Part shown: in pieces, positions 49,263-57,666 of the stretch
Layout: every line of letters begins with the position of its first letter
Position numbering within the stretch: position 1 is the first letter of the stretch
Assembly (NCBI RefSeq): GCF_048571275.1
Contig: NZ_CP182357.1
Location: 1,860,001-1,924,000, forward strand
From: Marinarcus sediminis
Lineage (GTDB): Bacteria > Campylobacterota > Campylobacteria > Campylobacterales > Arcobacteraceae
DNA length: 64,000 nucleotides
Reading direction: 5' to 3'
Notes under the pieces: model-generated
The model's input: the letters and a program-made list of their open reading frames with translations, nothing else
Databases searched by the model: none
Told to the model about the DNA's origin: nothing
Made by a program: the position numbers and the translations under genes

Positions 49263-51089
49263 ATGTATAACTACTCAAATATTGATGTTTTATGGATTTT
49301 AGTCTGTGCATTTTTGGTTTTTCTTATGCAATTTGGTTTTGCTTTGATTGAGACAGGAACCGTACGTTCAAAAAACACGATTAATGTTGCCATGAAAAAC
49401 TTAATTGATACCATTTTTGGTGTGATGTTTTTTTGGATTATTGGTTTTGGATTGATGTTTGGAACCGATGTAATGGGTCTTTTTGGTACAAACAGTTTTT
49501 TAATTGATGGTAAAAATTATCATGAAAATGCTTTTTTCTTTTTTCAAGCTATGTTTGCAGCAACTGCAATTACAATTGTATCGGGTGCTGTTGCTGAAAG
49601 AATTAAATTTAATGGTTATATTGTTGTTGCCATTATTGTTACGTCAGTGATTTATCCAATCTTTGGACATTGGGCTTGGAGCGAACACGGTTGGTTAAAA
49701 ACCTTGGGCTTTTTAGATTTTGCTGGTTCAACCGTTGTACACTCTATGGGTGGTTGGATTGGATTAGCAGGTGCAATGTTTTTAGGACCACGGCTTGGAA
49801 AGTTCAGAAAAGGTGAAATTATTTATTTTGCTCCAAGTAATCACAATATGATTGTATTTGGTGTGTTTATTTTAACGTTTGCTTGGTTTGGATTCAATGC
49901 AGGAAGTTTGCTCAGATTTGATGGAGAAGTTACTGCAATTTTATTAAACACGCTCTTAGCTGCAACTTTTGGTGGTTTTGGTGGTTGGTTGATCAGTTTA
50001 ATCAACAAAGAAAAAGTGGGTGTTGAAATTTTCAGTTTTGGTGTTATTGCTGGTTTGGTTGGAATTACAGCAGGGTGTGATCGTTTTGATACAATGACTT
50101 CAGCTTTTGTTGGGTTAAGTTCCGCTTTTTTGATGCACATTTTTGACCAATTTTTATTGAAAAAACTTAAAATTGATGATCCCTTAAGTGTGGTCAGTAT
50201 TCATGGTGTGGTTGGAGTATGGGGTACATTGAGTGTGGGATTCTTCTCCTATTTGCCCGAAGATATGACACGACTTGAATTTATTGGTGTCCAAGCGTTA
50301 GGGGTGGTTGTTGCGTTCATTGTTGCTATGGTATTTGGCTTGTTACTTTTTTACTGTTTATACAAGCTCAATTTACTTCGAGTGGCAAAAAAACATGAAG
50401 TTTTAGGTTTGAATGTCAGTGAACACAATGCCAAACTTCCTTGGGTTGAAACCATTGAAAGTATTGTCAAAATCATGCGTACGGGTAACATTAAAAAGAA
50501 AATTTATGAAGACAGAAACAGCGAAATAGGTTTGGTTGCAAAGTTTTTTAACTATTTATTGGATATTTTACGAAAAAAGCAGATTGAATTGCGAAAATCA
50601 AACAGTGTGCTTAAAATCAAATCAGAGATTGATCCTTTAACACAAATTCTGAATCGACGTGCCTTAATGGAGTATATCGTCAATAAAAACTTTTTTGAAA
50701 ATACATGGGGTATGATTATCATTGATATTGATAAATTTAAATCAATCAATGACACCTATGGGCACAATGTCGGTGATATTGTATTAAAAGAGTTATCAAA
50801 AGTGGTTTCAAATAACATTCGTGAGCAAGATATTTTTGCTCGTTGGGGTGGAGAAGAGTTTGTTCTTGTCATTGAAGCCCCTTCCATTTCACATTTAGAA
50901 CTTATTGCTGAAAAGGCAAGAGTTGCCATAGAAAAGCATGAGTTTGATACGGTAAAAAAAGTCACCGCTTCATTGGGAATTTGTTTTCCAAAAAATGCAA
51001 ATGAGAGTTTTGAAACGATTTTCGAACATGCAGATGCAGCTTTATATCAAGCAAAAAAATTGGGCCGAAACAGAGTATGCAGTTGGTAA
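49263..51089 (+). CDS. Ammonium transporter fused to a GGDEF domain
   Basis: A 608-residue fusion. Residues 1-400 are a full Amt/Rh channel with about eleven helices: FALIETGTVRSKN, GAVAERIKFNGY, HWAWSEHGWLKTLGFLDFAG, VHSMGGWIGLAGAMFLGPR and SIHGVVGVWGTLSVGF, including the paired pore His positions. After a linker helix, a GGDEF domain follows (about 445-608) with DPLTQILNRRALME, IDIDKFKSINDTYGH and an intact RWGGEEF. It should couple ammonium transport or binding to c-di-GMP synthesis at the membrane. No GlnK gene is adjacent, so the cytoplasmic domain may replace that control. Confidence 0.95.
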   Translation: MYNYSNIDVLWILVCAFLVFLMQFGFALIETGTVRSKNTINVAMKNLIDTIFGVMFFWIIGFGLMFGTDVMGLFGTNSFLIDGKNYHENAFFFFQAMFAATAITIVSGAVAERIKFNGYIVVAIIVTSVIYPIFGHWAWSEHGWLKTLGFLDFAGSTVVHSMGGWIGLAGAMFLGPRLGKFRKGEIIYFAPSNHNMIVFGVFILTFAWFGFNAGSLLRFDGEVTAILLNTLLAATFGGFGGWLISLINKEKVGVEIFSFGVIAGLVGITAGCDRFDTMTSAFVGLSSAFLMHIFDQFLLKKLKIDDPLSVVSIHGVVGVWGTLSVGFFSYLPEDMTRLEFIGVQALGVVVAFIVAMVFGLLLFYCLYKLNLLRVAKKHEVLGLNVSEHNAKLPWVETIESIVKIMRTGNIKKKIYEDRNSEIGLVAKFFNYLLDILRKKQIELRKSNSVLKIKSEIDPLTQILNRRALMEYIVNKNFFENTWGMIIIDIDKFKSINDTYGHNVGDIVLKELSKVVSNNIREQDIFARWGGEEFVLVIEAPSISHLELIAEKARVAIEKHEFDTVKKVTASLGICFPKNANESFETIFEHADAALYQAKKLGRNRVCSW

Positions 51090-51143
51090 AAACCGCGGAA
51101 TAGAAATTGCATACAATAAGTAAAATACACACAAGGAAAAAAT

Positions 51144-51710
51144 ATGGCAACTCCAATTGAGTTTATCAAAGCAAACGAATTAGACTGGCAACCATCATTG
51201 AATGCTAAATTAAGTAATGGATTATATGGTTATAGAGGAGCATTAATTATTGAACCAGGTAAACAAATATCTGCAGATAGAAAATTACCACCTAAGATTC
51301 AAGCAAGACAAGTGATCATGATGACAACAGATGATTCAATCAAATTTTTAACATGTGAGTTAGAAAGTTTTAACGATTTCAAACCAATGTTTGAAAAATA
51401 TAAACAATTTTTTGTTCCAGATAGTATGAATTTATTGTATGTTACTGACCTTGAAGCCAATGGTACATTTGAGTACGAAGGTGTAAAATTTACAGCATAT
51501 ATGCTTGATGAGAGTTCGGTTTGGAATGAATTATTGGATTTGGCTTCTTTAGAAAAAAGTGATATGAAAAGCTTAAAACAACCCGAAGAAAAAATCGAAA
51601 AATTGTATGAAGAACTTTTAACGTGTAATGTTGAAGATACTCCAAGAACATATGAAGAGATGTGTTCATTTATTGGTGAAAGCTCAAAACAATTGATGGG
51701 TGCTGTATAA
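51144..51710 (+). CDS. Hypothetical protein, 188 residues
   Basis: A soluble, acidic protein with alternating strands early (LYGYRGALIIEPGKQI, ARQVIMMTTDDSIKFLTCEL) and helices later (SVWNELLDLASLEKSDMKSL, EEKIEKLYEELLTCNVEDTP). No signal peptide, membrane helix or recognised motif. The strong ribosome site AAGGAAAAA precedes the ATG at 51144. It lies 54 bases behind the Amt-GGDEF gene on the same strand and may be cotranscribed. Confidence 0.7.
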   Translation: MATPIEFIKANELDWQPSLNAKLSNGLYGYRGALIIEPGKQISADRKLPPKIQARQVIMMTTDDSIKFLTCELESFNDFKPMFEKYKQFFVPDSMNLLYVTDLEANGTFEYEGVKFTAYMLDESSVWNELLDLASLEKSDMKSLKQPEEKIEKLYEELLTCNVEDTPRTYEEMCSFIGESSKQLMGAV

Positions 51711-51724
51711 TTTTATAATTGAGG

Positions 51725-53098
51725 TTAATTTTTAACCTCATTATAGTGCTCTACTTTTTTAACCGCCTCCACAGCTGCTGGAAGTAGGGCTTCACTCAGT
51801 GCTGGGTGAATATATAACATCTCTTTTAAGTGTCTGATATCATTTTGTATGTGCATAACGGCTAAGACTTGATGCATCATAATTGAACTCTCTGGCCCTA
51901 TCATATGGCATCCCAGTATCTCATAATTGTCAGGATTGATAATCAATTTTGTAATGGGATATTTTATTCTCAACGATTGCGCTTTGGCACTGGCTTGCCA
52001 ATTGGTGGTTGAAACCACATATTTCAGTTGTGACTCTTCTGCTTTTTGTTCGGTTATTCCTACGCTGGCAATTTCTGGATGAGAGAAAACAGCATGTGGC
52101 ATATACTTAAATTTTAAAGGCTCTTTTTCCCCTTCAAATAACATTTTTCCCAAATGATTGATTTCATAAGCGGCTGCATGTTGAAGCATGTACTCTCCTG
52201 CTGCATCCCCTACCACATAAACTCCTTTGGCTTGGGTTTGAAAGTATTCATCTCTTTGAATAAAACCTCTTTTATTAAGTTTAATGCTGGTATTTTCAAG
52301 ATGCAGTAGGTCACTGTTGGCTTCTCTTCCTGTGGCATAAAGTAGGGCATCACACTCAAGATTTGACTCTTTTTCATTGGTTTGTAAAATCAGTTTAAAT
52401 TGGTTGTTTTCATAGGTGGTTTCTTTAATCGTGGTATTAAAAAGCACATCGACATTTTTGGTAAATTCCTCTTTGAATATGCGAGCAATATCATGGTCTT
52501 CATTACGTAAAAGATTTTCATTACGTATGAGCAGTTTGGTTTCAATGCCAATAGCATCAAAAAGATTGGCCAACTCAGCTGCAATAAAGCCTGAACCTAC
52601 AATCGCAATTGAATTGGGAATTTTACCTTTAAGGGGGAAAATATCATCGCTGCTCCACGCTTTTTCATGGGGAGGTTTGATGGGTCGAGTACCTGTGGCA
52701 ATGACAATACGTGGTGCGGTTAACTTTTGATTATTGACCTCTACAACATGGTCTGAAATAAATGAACCTATGCCTCGGAATATTTCTACATTTTCGTTGA
52801 ATTTATTTTGATAAATCTCATCAATTTTAGAGATGTAATGATTGGTTTTGTCAAAAATGGTTTGTTGGTCAATGGTGTTAATGGTTGCATCTATAAAGTG
52901 TCGTTTGGATTCTTGAATGGCTCTGGCTACATTGGCATAACCTATTAAAAGTTTTGAAGGAACACACCCTCTGTTAGGGCACGTTCCCCCTAAAGTTGAT
53001 TTCTCTATGATGGCAACTTTTTTCCCCAATTTACCCGCAGTAACACCTAAACTTGTGGCTCTTCCACCACCAATAATAATCAAATCAAATTTTTGCAT
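51725..53098 (-). CDS. Dihydrolipoamide-dehydrogenase-like flavin disulfide reductase
   Basis: A 457-residue class I pyridine nucleotide-disulfide oxidoreductase. The FAD fold is DLIIIGGGRATSLGVTAGKL, the redox pair is GGTCPNRGCVPSK (about residues 37-49), the NAD(P) fold is SIAIVGSGFIAAELANL, and GVYVVGDAAGEYMLQHAA binds FAD again. The C-terminus has the active-site His in HPALSEALLPA. The CPNRGC spacing (C-x4-C) fits lipoamide dehydrogenase, mercuric reductase and their orphan relatives. No lipoyl enzyme or mer gene is adjacent, so the substrate is open. Confidence 0.9.
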   Translation of the reverse strand: MQKFDLIIIGGGRATSLGVTAGKLGKKVAIIEKSTLGGTCPNRGCVPSKLLIGYANVARAIQESKRHFIDATINTIDQQTIFDKTNHYISKIDEIYQNKFNENVEIFRGIGSFISDHVVEVNNQKLTAPRIVIATGTRPIKPPHEKAWSSDDIFPLKGKIPNSIAIVGSGFIAAELANLFDAIGIETKLLIRNENLLRNEDHDIARIFKEEFTKNVDVLFNTTIKETTYENNQFKLILQTNEKESNLECDALLYATGREANSDLLHLENTSIKLNKRGFIQRDEYFQTQAKGVYVVGDAAGEYMLQHAAAYEINHLGKMLFEGEKEPLKFKYMPHAVFSHPEIASVGITEQKAEESQLKYVVSTTNWQASAKAQSLRIKYPITKLIINPDNYEILGCHMIGPESSIMMHQVLAVMHIQNDIRHLKEMLYIHPALSEALLPAAVEAVKKVEHYNEVKN

Positions 53099-53283
53099 AG
53101 AGAACCTTTTATCTAAAGTTCTCTATTCTAACATATTTCCTATAAAGTGAGTTATAGCTGATAAATTAATTGTTGGTTTGATGAAAGAGATTAAAAAATA
53201 GGCTTCCGCATAAAATATTTTCTTAACACTTTTAGTCTTACTTTCTGGGGATAAACATTGGGTTTAACCATAATTTCTATATA

Positions 53284-54549
53284 ATGCAAAAAAATAATGT
53301 AAAGAGTAAAACGTTGAATGATGATTATGATGTGATTGTTGTAGGAGCAGGTGCTGCAGGCATGATTGCTGCCATTTGTGCTGCAAGAGATGGCAAAAAA
53401 GTGCTTCTGTTAGAACAATTAAGTAAAATTGGTGCCAAACTCAAAGCCACGGGCGGTGGTCGATGCAATTTAACCAATACTTTAGACAATGAAACCTTTA
53501 TGTCAAAGTTTGGTAAGCAAGGGCGTTTTATGCAAGATGCTCTGTACCATTTTGATAATGAAGCTCTCATTGAATTTTTTAGAAGCATTGGTGTACAAAC
53601 GCATGCCCCCGATGGGTTTAGAGTTTTTCCTGTGGGGCATAACTCATCTGCGATTTTAGCTGCTTTAGAAAATGAGCTTAAAAGAGTCAATATTCATCTG
53701 ATCTGTTCTGCCAAAGTAGAACACATTAACTCTAAAAATAACAAAATTGCTGGTGTTCGTACCACCCATGAAAGGTATTCTTCTTCGCATGTTATTATTG
53801 CAACGGGCGGGTTAGGATACCCCATTTTAGGTGCCAATGGTGATGGTTATACCTTCGCAAAAGAGTTGGGGCACAAAGTAACAACGCTTCACCCAGCTAT
53901 GATGCCACTGCATACTAAAGAGACTTGGGTGGCTTCATGTAAGGCCAATACCATTGCCAAAGCAACATTAAAAGTGAATTTGCCCAAATATAAAAAAATA
54001 AAAGCTTGTGGCGATTTGATTTTTACTTCAACTGGAATTCGAGGGCCTGTGGTGTTGGATTTCGCGCGAGATGTAACGCCTATTTTAGAGAAACATGGGG
54101 AAGTGCCCTTGTTGGTGAATTTAACCAAAGGACTCAATGAAGAGCAAATTTTTGCACACTTAAAAAATGAGTTTATTTCCAATCCTCAAAGCACCATTTT
54201 GGAGAATATTTCAACCCTTTTGCCTTTAGCATTAAGTGGGGAAATTGCCAAGTTGTGTGAAATTGATGGGAATGAAAAGTTTAAAAGTATTGAAGGGCAT
54301 AAAAGAGAGAAACTTGTAAAAACCTTGGCTTGGACACCCCTAACCATTATAGGGCATGATGGATTTAAAAATGCTATGATTACACGAGGTGGGGTCGATT
54401 TAAAAGGCATTGATCCTAAAACCATGCAAAGTCGAATTGTGGATGGATTATACTTTTGTGGAGAAGTGATGAACCTTGATGGACCTTGTGGTGGATACAA
54501 CTTGCAATGGTCTTTTTCAAGTGGGTATTTAGCTGGAAAGTTGGGATAG
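53284..54549 (+). CDS. BaiN/HI0933-like flavoprotein oxidoreductase
   Basis: A 421-residue FAD protein of the YhiN/HI0933/BaiN family. The dinucleotide fold YDVIVVGAGAAGMIAAICAA is followed by KLKATGGGRCNLTN, the family hallmark, and the end has LYFCGEVMNLDGPCGGYNLQ and SFSSGYLAGKLG. Family members reduce or isomerise small substrates; BaiN acts on bile-acid intermediates in gut clostridia, which is unlikely here. No ribosome site is visible close to the ATG at 53284; the TTG at 53314 begins the conserved part and is an alternative. The next gene starts 5 bases after. Confidence 0.92.
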   Translation: MQKNNVKSKTLNDDYDVIVVGAGAAGMIAAICAARDGKKVLLLEQLSKIGAKLKATGGGRCNLTNTLDNETFMSKFGKQGRFMQDALYHFDNEALIEFFRSIGVQTHAPDGFRVFPVGHNSSAILAALENELKRVNIHLICSAKVEHINSKNNKIAGVRTTHERYSSSHVIIATGGLGYPILGANGDGYTFAKELGHKVTTLHPAMMPLHTKETWVASCKANTIAKATLKVNLPKYKKIKACGDLIFTSTGIRGPVVLDFARDVTPILEKHGEVPLLVNLTKGLNEEQIFAHLKNEFISNPQSTILENISTLLPLALSGEIAKLCEIDGNEKFKSIEGHKREKLVKTLAWTPLTIIGHDGFKNAMITRGGVDLKGIDPKTMQSRIVDGLYFCGEVMNLDGPCGGYNLQWSFSSGYLAGKLG

Positions 54550-54553
54550 ACTC

Positions 54554-55462
54554 ATGGAAAATGTTAAAGCCTTAATACAAGAGAATCTTAAAGATAAAAG
54601 CGGTGAGTTTAAAAGAGTTTTCCATGGAAGAGGAGGGCGTTTTAAAGGGTTTGAATTTTTAACGGTAGACAGCATTGACAAAGTTCTGTTTGTAATCTTT
54701 TTTCAAGAGTGTGAAGAAAATATTGAAAAAGAGCTGTTGGCTTTTTTTGAAACTTTAGGTAAAAAGTTTGCTTATGAGAGTGTTGTTTTACAAAGACGTT
54801 ATTTGCCAAAAGCTCCTTCTGAAACTCTTTATGGAGTCTTAAATGAGCAGAATTTTGCCCTTGAAAATGGGTTAAAATATCAAGTGAATTTTTTAAACAA
54901 TCAAAATATTGGTTTTTTTGCTGATATGAAAAATGGGCGAGATTTCATCGCAACCATTGCAAAAGGGAAAAAAGTGTTAAACCTCTTTTCTTACAGTTGC
55001 TCTTTTAGTGTGGTTGCTATTGCCAATGGTGCATCTAAAGTGGTCAATGTGGATATGAGCAAACAAGCGTTGAGTTTAGGAAGGCAAAATCACCGCCTCA
55101 ATCATTTGAGTACTTCAAATGTGGAGTTTATGCCTTATAATATTTTAAAATCTTGGAACAGAATTAAAAAATCGGGTCCTTATGATATTATTATCATTGA
55201 TCCTCCCTCTTTTCAAAAAGGCAGTTTTGAAGCAACAAAAGATTATGAAAAAATCATTCGAAGATCAGATGAACTTTCAAGTGCTGATGCAACGATTTTA
55301 TCTTGCTTAAATGCTCCCCATTTGGATTCACAATTTATTATTGAGATGTTTAAAACATCTGCACCTGAGTTTATTTTTCAACGACGATTAGATAACGTTG
55401 AGAGTTTTGCTTCATTGGATGAAGAGAGAAGTTTAAAAAATTTAGTTTTTAAGCGGATTTAA
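54554..55462 (+). CDS. Class I SAM methyltransferase, RlmI/RlmK-like
   Basis: A 302-residue protein. An N-terminal segment (about 1-120) is followed by the Rossmann methyltransferase with VLNLFSYSCSFSVVAIANG (motif I), VNVDMSKQALSLGRQNHRLN, and IIIDPPSFQKGS, the DPPSF motif of RNA m5C/m2G methyltransferases of the RlmI/RlmL-C type. Family members modify 23S rRNA. The N-terminal PUA domain of RlmI is not clear here, so the exact target is open. It is 5 bases after the BaiN-like gene. Confidence 0.88.
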   Translation: MENVKALIQENLKDKSGEFKRVFHGRGGRFKGFEFLTVDSIDKVLFVIFFQECEENIEKELLAFFETLGKKFAYESVVLQRRYLPKAPSETLYGVLNEQNFALENGLKYQVNFLNNQNIGFFADMKNGRDFIATIAKGKKVLNLFSYSCSFSVVAIANGASKVVNVDMSKQALSLGRQNHRLNHLSTSNVEFMPYNILKSWNRIKKSGPYDIIIIDPPSFQKGSFEATKDYEKIIRRSDELSSADATILSCLNAPHLDSQFIIEMFKTSAPEFIFQRRLDNVESFASLDEERSLKNLVFKRI

Positions 55463-55485
55463 TTTTAAGCACAGTAGCCACAAGC

Positions 55486-55599
55486 TTATGCGGCTACGTT
55501 AGAATGAGCAGATAGAATATATTCTTTGAACAATGTAACGGTTGTTTGAACAGCAAACAAAACAGTAATTGCAATGAGTGATAACGTTGCTTTTAACAT
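55486..55599 (-). CDS. Small hydrophobic protein, 37 residues
   Basis: It reads MLKATLSLIAITVLFAVQTT and ends AHSNVAA. One membrane helix, probably a single-pass inner-membrane microprotein. It is supported by a very strong ribosome site (AGGAGGAAAAG) at the right distance before the ATG at 55599. No family recognised. It is not the shadow of another gene, since nothing is coded on the plus strand here. The 3' end overlaps a GTAGCC/GGCTAC hairpin (55473-55498) that may end the methyltransferase transcript. Confidence 0.7.
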   Translation of the reverse strand: MLKATLSLIAITVLFAVQTTVTLFKEYILSAHSNVAA

Positions 55600-55702
55600 T
55601 TTCTTTTCCTCCTTATTGGTTTTTCTAATGGAAGTGTATAGTTTAAAAGTTTCATTTTGATTGCATGGGTTTTTTTACAGTAAAAAAAAGATAAAATACG
55701 AC

Positions 55703-55927
55703 ATGAATGAAATAATAGATAAAAATTTATGCCCATTTTGTGGCAAAGAGAACAACTGTATGGCAAATAAAGCTGAAGATTGCTGGTGTAACCATGTTGA
55801 AGTCCCTTTGTCTTTAAGAGAATTAATTCCAGAACATAAACGAATGAAAGCATGTATTTGTAAAATGTGCATAGAACTTTTTCAAAACGACAGCAAAAAT
55901 TTTATTCAAAAATACAACAAGGCATAA
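55703..55927 (+). CDS. Cysteine-rich CWC-type small protein
   Basis: A 74-residue protein. CPFCGKENNCMANKAEDCWC then HVEVPLSLRELIP, and a second CICKMCIELF, follow the cysteine-rich CWC family layout, presumably one or two zinc sites. The ATG at 55703 starts just before the first Cys pair; the longer frame from 55661 adds a basic tail without a ribosome site. Function is unknown in the family. The next gene begins one base after the stop. Confidence 0.87.
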   Translation: MNEIIDKNLCPFCGKENNCMANKAEDCWCNHVEVPLSLRELIPEHKRMKACICKMCIELFQNDSKNFIQKYNKA

Positions 55928-55928
55928 C

Positions 55929-57104
55929 ATGGATTTTAAACAACAGCTTTTAGAGATTATTTATCAAACACAAACGGTTAATTACTGGACAGTATTTATT
56001 TTCACGCTTTTTGGTTTTTTCACGCTTATATATATTGCGGGTTTTTTGTTTGCTAAAGTGCCTTTTGTTAATAAAATGGTAAAGTTGACAGGTGTTTTTA
56101 ACACGGTTTTGTTTATTCCATATATCTTTTCTTTGATAAGTTATATTAAATTGGAGAGTGCAAGAGAAGTTGGATTTGTGGTGTTGCTTTCGCTTCTTTT
56201 TGTGTTTGGTTTTTTAATCTTTATTTTGGCTGCATCAAAAACTTTTTATGAAAAAGAGTATTCATTTTTACTGTTTTTAAAATCTTATAAATATATTTTG
56301 ATGATTACCTTGCTTATTGTTGCTTTTTATTCAAAAACCTATCTCAGTGAACACATCAATTTTTTTGAACAAAACATTAAAAAACAGATTTATAATGAGA
56401 TCAGTTTTTTAAAACAACAAAACAATAAAGATTTTGAATTGGCAAAGATTGTAGCACTCTATCATGCCAATGAGACACAAAAAGCCATAAAGAATTTTAA
56501 TGCAACCACAACAAAAGTTCAAAACAGTTTTCAAAAAGATTTAACACATTTTCAAGAAGTGATCAATAAAAATAGAGATGAAATTTTAATGGAGTTTGAA
56601 AATAAAATGCTCAAACTTCAAACAAAAAATGATGCTCTTGAACAAAAAATAGAAGCACAATCAAAACTTTTAGAACAAATCAGTACAACCAATGCGCAAA
56701 AAGTTGCAGAACTGCAAGCTTTGTATAATGAGTGGCAAGATGCTTTTGGCATTGCACACAATCAATTAAAAGAGTTAAAAGTAAAGTATGAAGAGAGTAT
56801 CAATGCTGTTGATGTAACACGTTATGAAAAGCTTCTTACCGCTGTTGCACAATTTGAGTCTCGTCTTAAAGATATCGTGCAAAAAATAGAAAATAATGAT
56901 AAATACGATCAAGAAAATACTAAAAATATTTTGGCACTTAAAGAGCTTTTGGATACCAAAATTGCTTTTTTAAATAATGTCAATTTGGATTTGGATAATA
57001 ATTTTAAATTAAGTTCAAAAAAAGTGGATGCCTTGGAGCTTAAATTGATTGAACTTGATAACAAAGTCAAGGAACTTTTAGTACCTAAAACTTCTAAGCA
57101 GTAG
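55929..57104 (+). CDS. Membrane protein with long coiled coil
   Basis: A 391-residue protein with four membrane helices in the first 140 residues and a C-terminal helical, Gln/Glu/Lys-rich region (about 145-391) predicted to form long coiled coils (ALEQKIEAQSKLLEQISTTN and KVKYEESINAVDVTRYEKLL). No catalytic motif. It resembles membrane-anchored scaffold proteins, but I know no family. It starts one base after the CWC gene stop; AAGGCATAAC lies before the ATG. Confidence 0.72.
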   Translation: MDFKQQLLEIIYQTQTVNYWTVFIFTLFGFFTLIYIAGFLFAKVPFVNKMVKLTGVFNTVLFIPYIFSLISYIKLESAREVGFVVLLSLLFVFGFLIFILAASKTFYEKEYSFLLFLKSYKYILMITLLIVAFYSKTYLSEHINFFEQNIKKQIYNEISFLKQQNNKDFELAKIVALYHANETQKAIKNFNATTTKVQNSFQKDLTHFQEVINKNRDEILMEFENKMLKLQTKNDALEQKIEAQSKLLEQISTTNAQKVAELQALYNEWQDAFGIAHNQLKELKVKYEESINAVDVTRYEKLLTAVAQFESRLKDIVQKIENNDKYDQENTKNILALKELLDTKIAFLNNVNLDLDNNFKLSSKKVDALELKLIELDNKVKELLVPKTSKQ

Positions 57105-57105
57105 G

Positions 57106-57663
57106 TTAAAAAGCGTTTTTAATGGATTTGAAAATAACTTCTGTGCGATTCGTTTTAGTGTCGGTATTTAAAACCATGTATACAAAGTCATCGTTTAAAA
57201 ACTTTGTGTAGAAGTGTTTGATGTGAACATAACTGTAACTTTTTTTTAAACTGTTATAGAGCAAGTTTTTACTTAAAGTAATTTGCATAAGAAGATAGAG
57301 TGAAAAAGTGATAATAATGGTTATTTCAAGCAGTGTAACGCTTTTTGCACAGAATTCACGAATGCTTTGATTGTTGATGTAATTGTTGAAGAGTTTGAAA
57401 ATGAATTGGTAGGAGTTCAGTATAAGAAGAATATTCACTCCAAAACCAATCAAAACAATCATGGCAAAAGAGTCTGCGTTTATCACATGAGAGTCTTCTA
57501 ATAAAAGCCCCATCTTTGAAGCAAATTTGGCACTGAGAGTAATGAGTACAAATATTTTAAAGTACTCAAAAATCTTCAAATAGATCTTTTTTTGATAGCT
57601 GTAGTAACTGCAATATGCAATCAATAAAAAGAGTGCTACATCAATAAAGTAGTAATATGACAT
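57106..57663 (-). CDS. CvpA-like integral membrane protein
   Basis: A 185-residue protein with about four membrane helices (residues 3-22, 30-48, 64-90 and 108-130) and a short cytoplasmic end. The layout and the DVALFLLIAYCSYYSYQKKI start recall CvpA-family proteins, but the match is by eye. It begins three bases after the GGDEF-EAL gene's stop on the same strand and is probably cotranscribed. Confidence 0.6.
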   Translation of the reverse strand: MSYYYFIDVALFLLIAYCSYYSYQKKIYLKIFEYFKIFVLITLSAKFASKMGLLLEDSHVINADSFAMIVLIGFGVNILLILNSYQFIFKLFNNYINNQSIREFCAKSVTLLEITIIITFSLYLLMQITLSKNLLYNSLKKSYSYVHIKHFYTKFLNDDFVYMVLNTDTKTNRTEVIFKSIKNAF

Positions 57664-57666
57664 CGG

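Noticed and set aside
55593..55853. Minus-strand frame of 86 residues opposite the CWC gene
   Set aside because: It is a shadow of the cysteine-rich gene on the plus strand and has no ribosome site.
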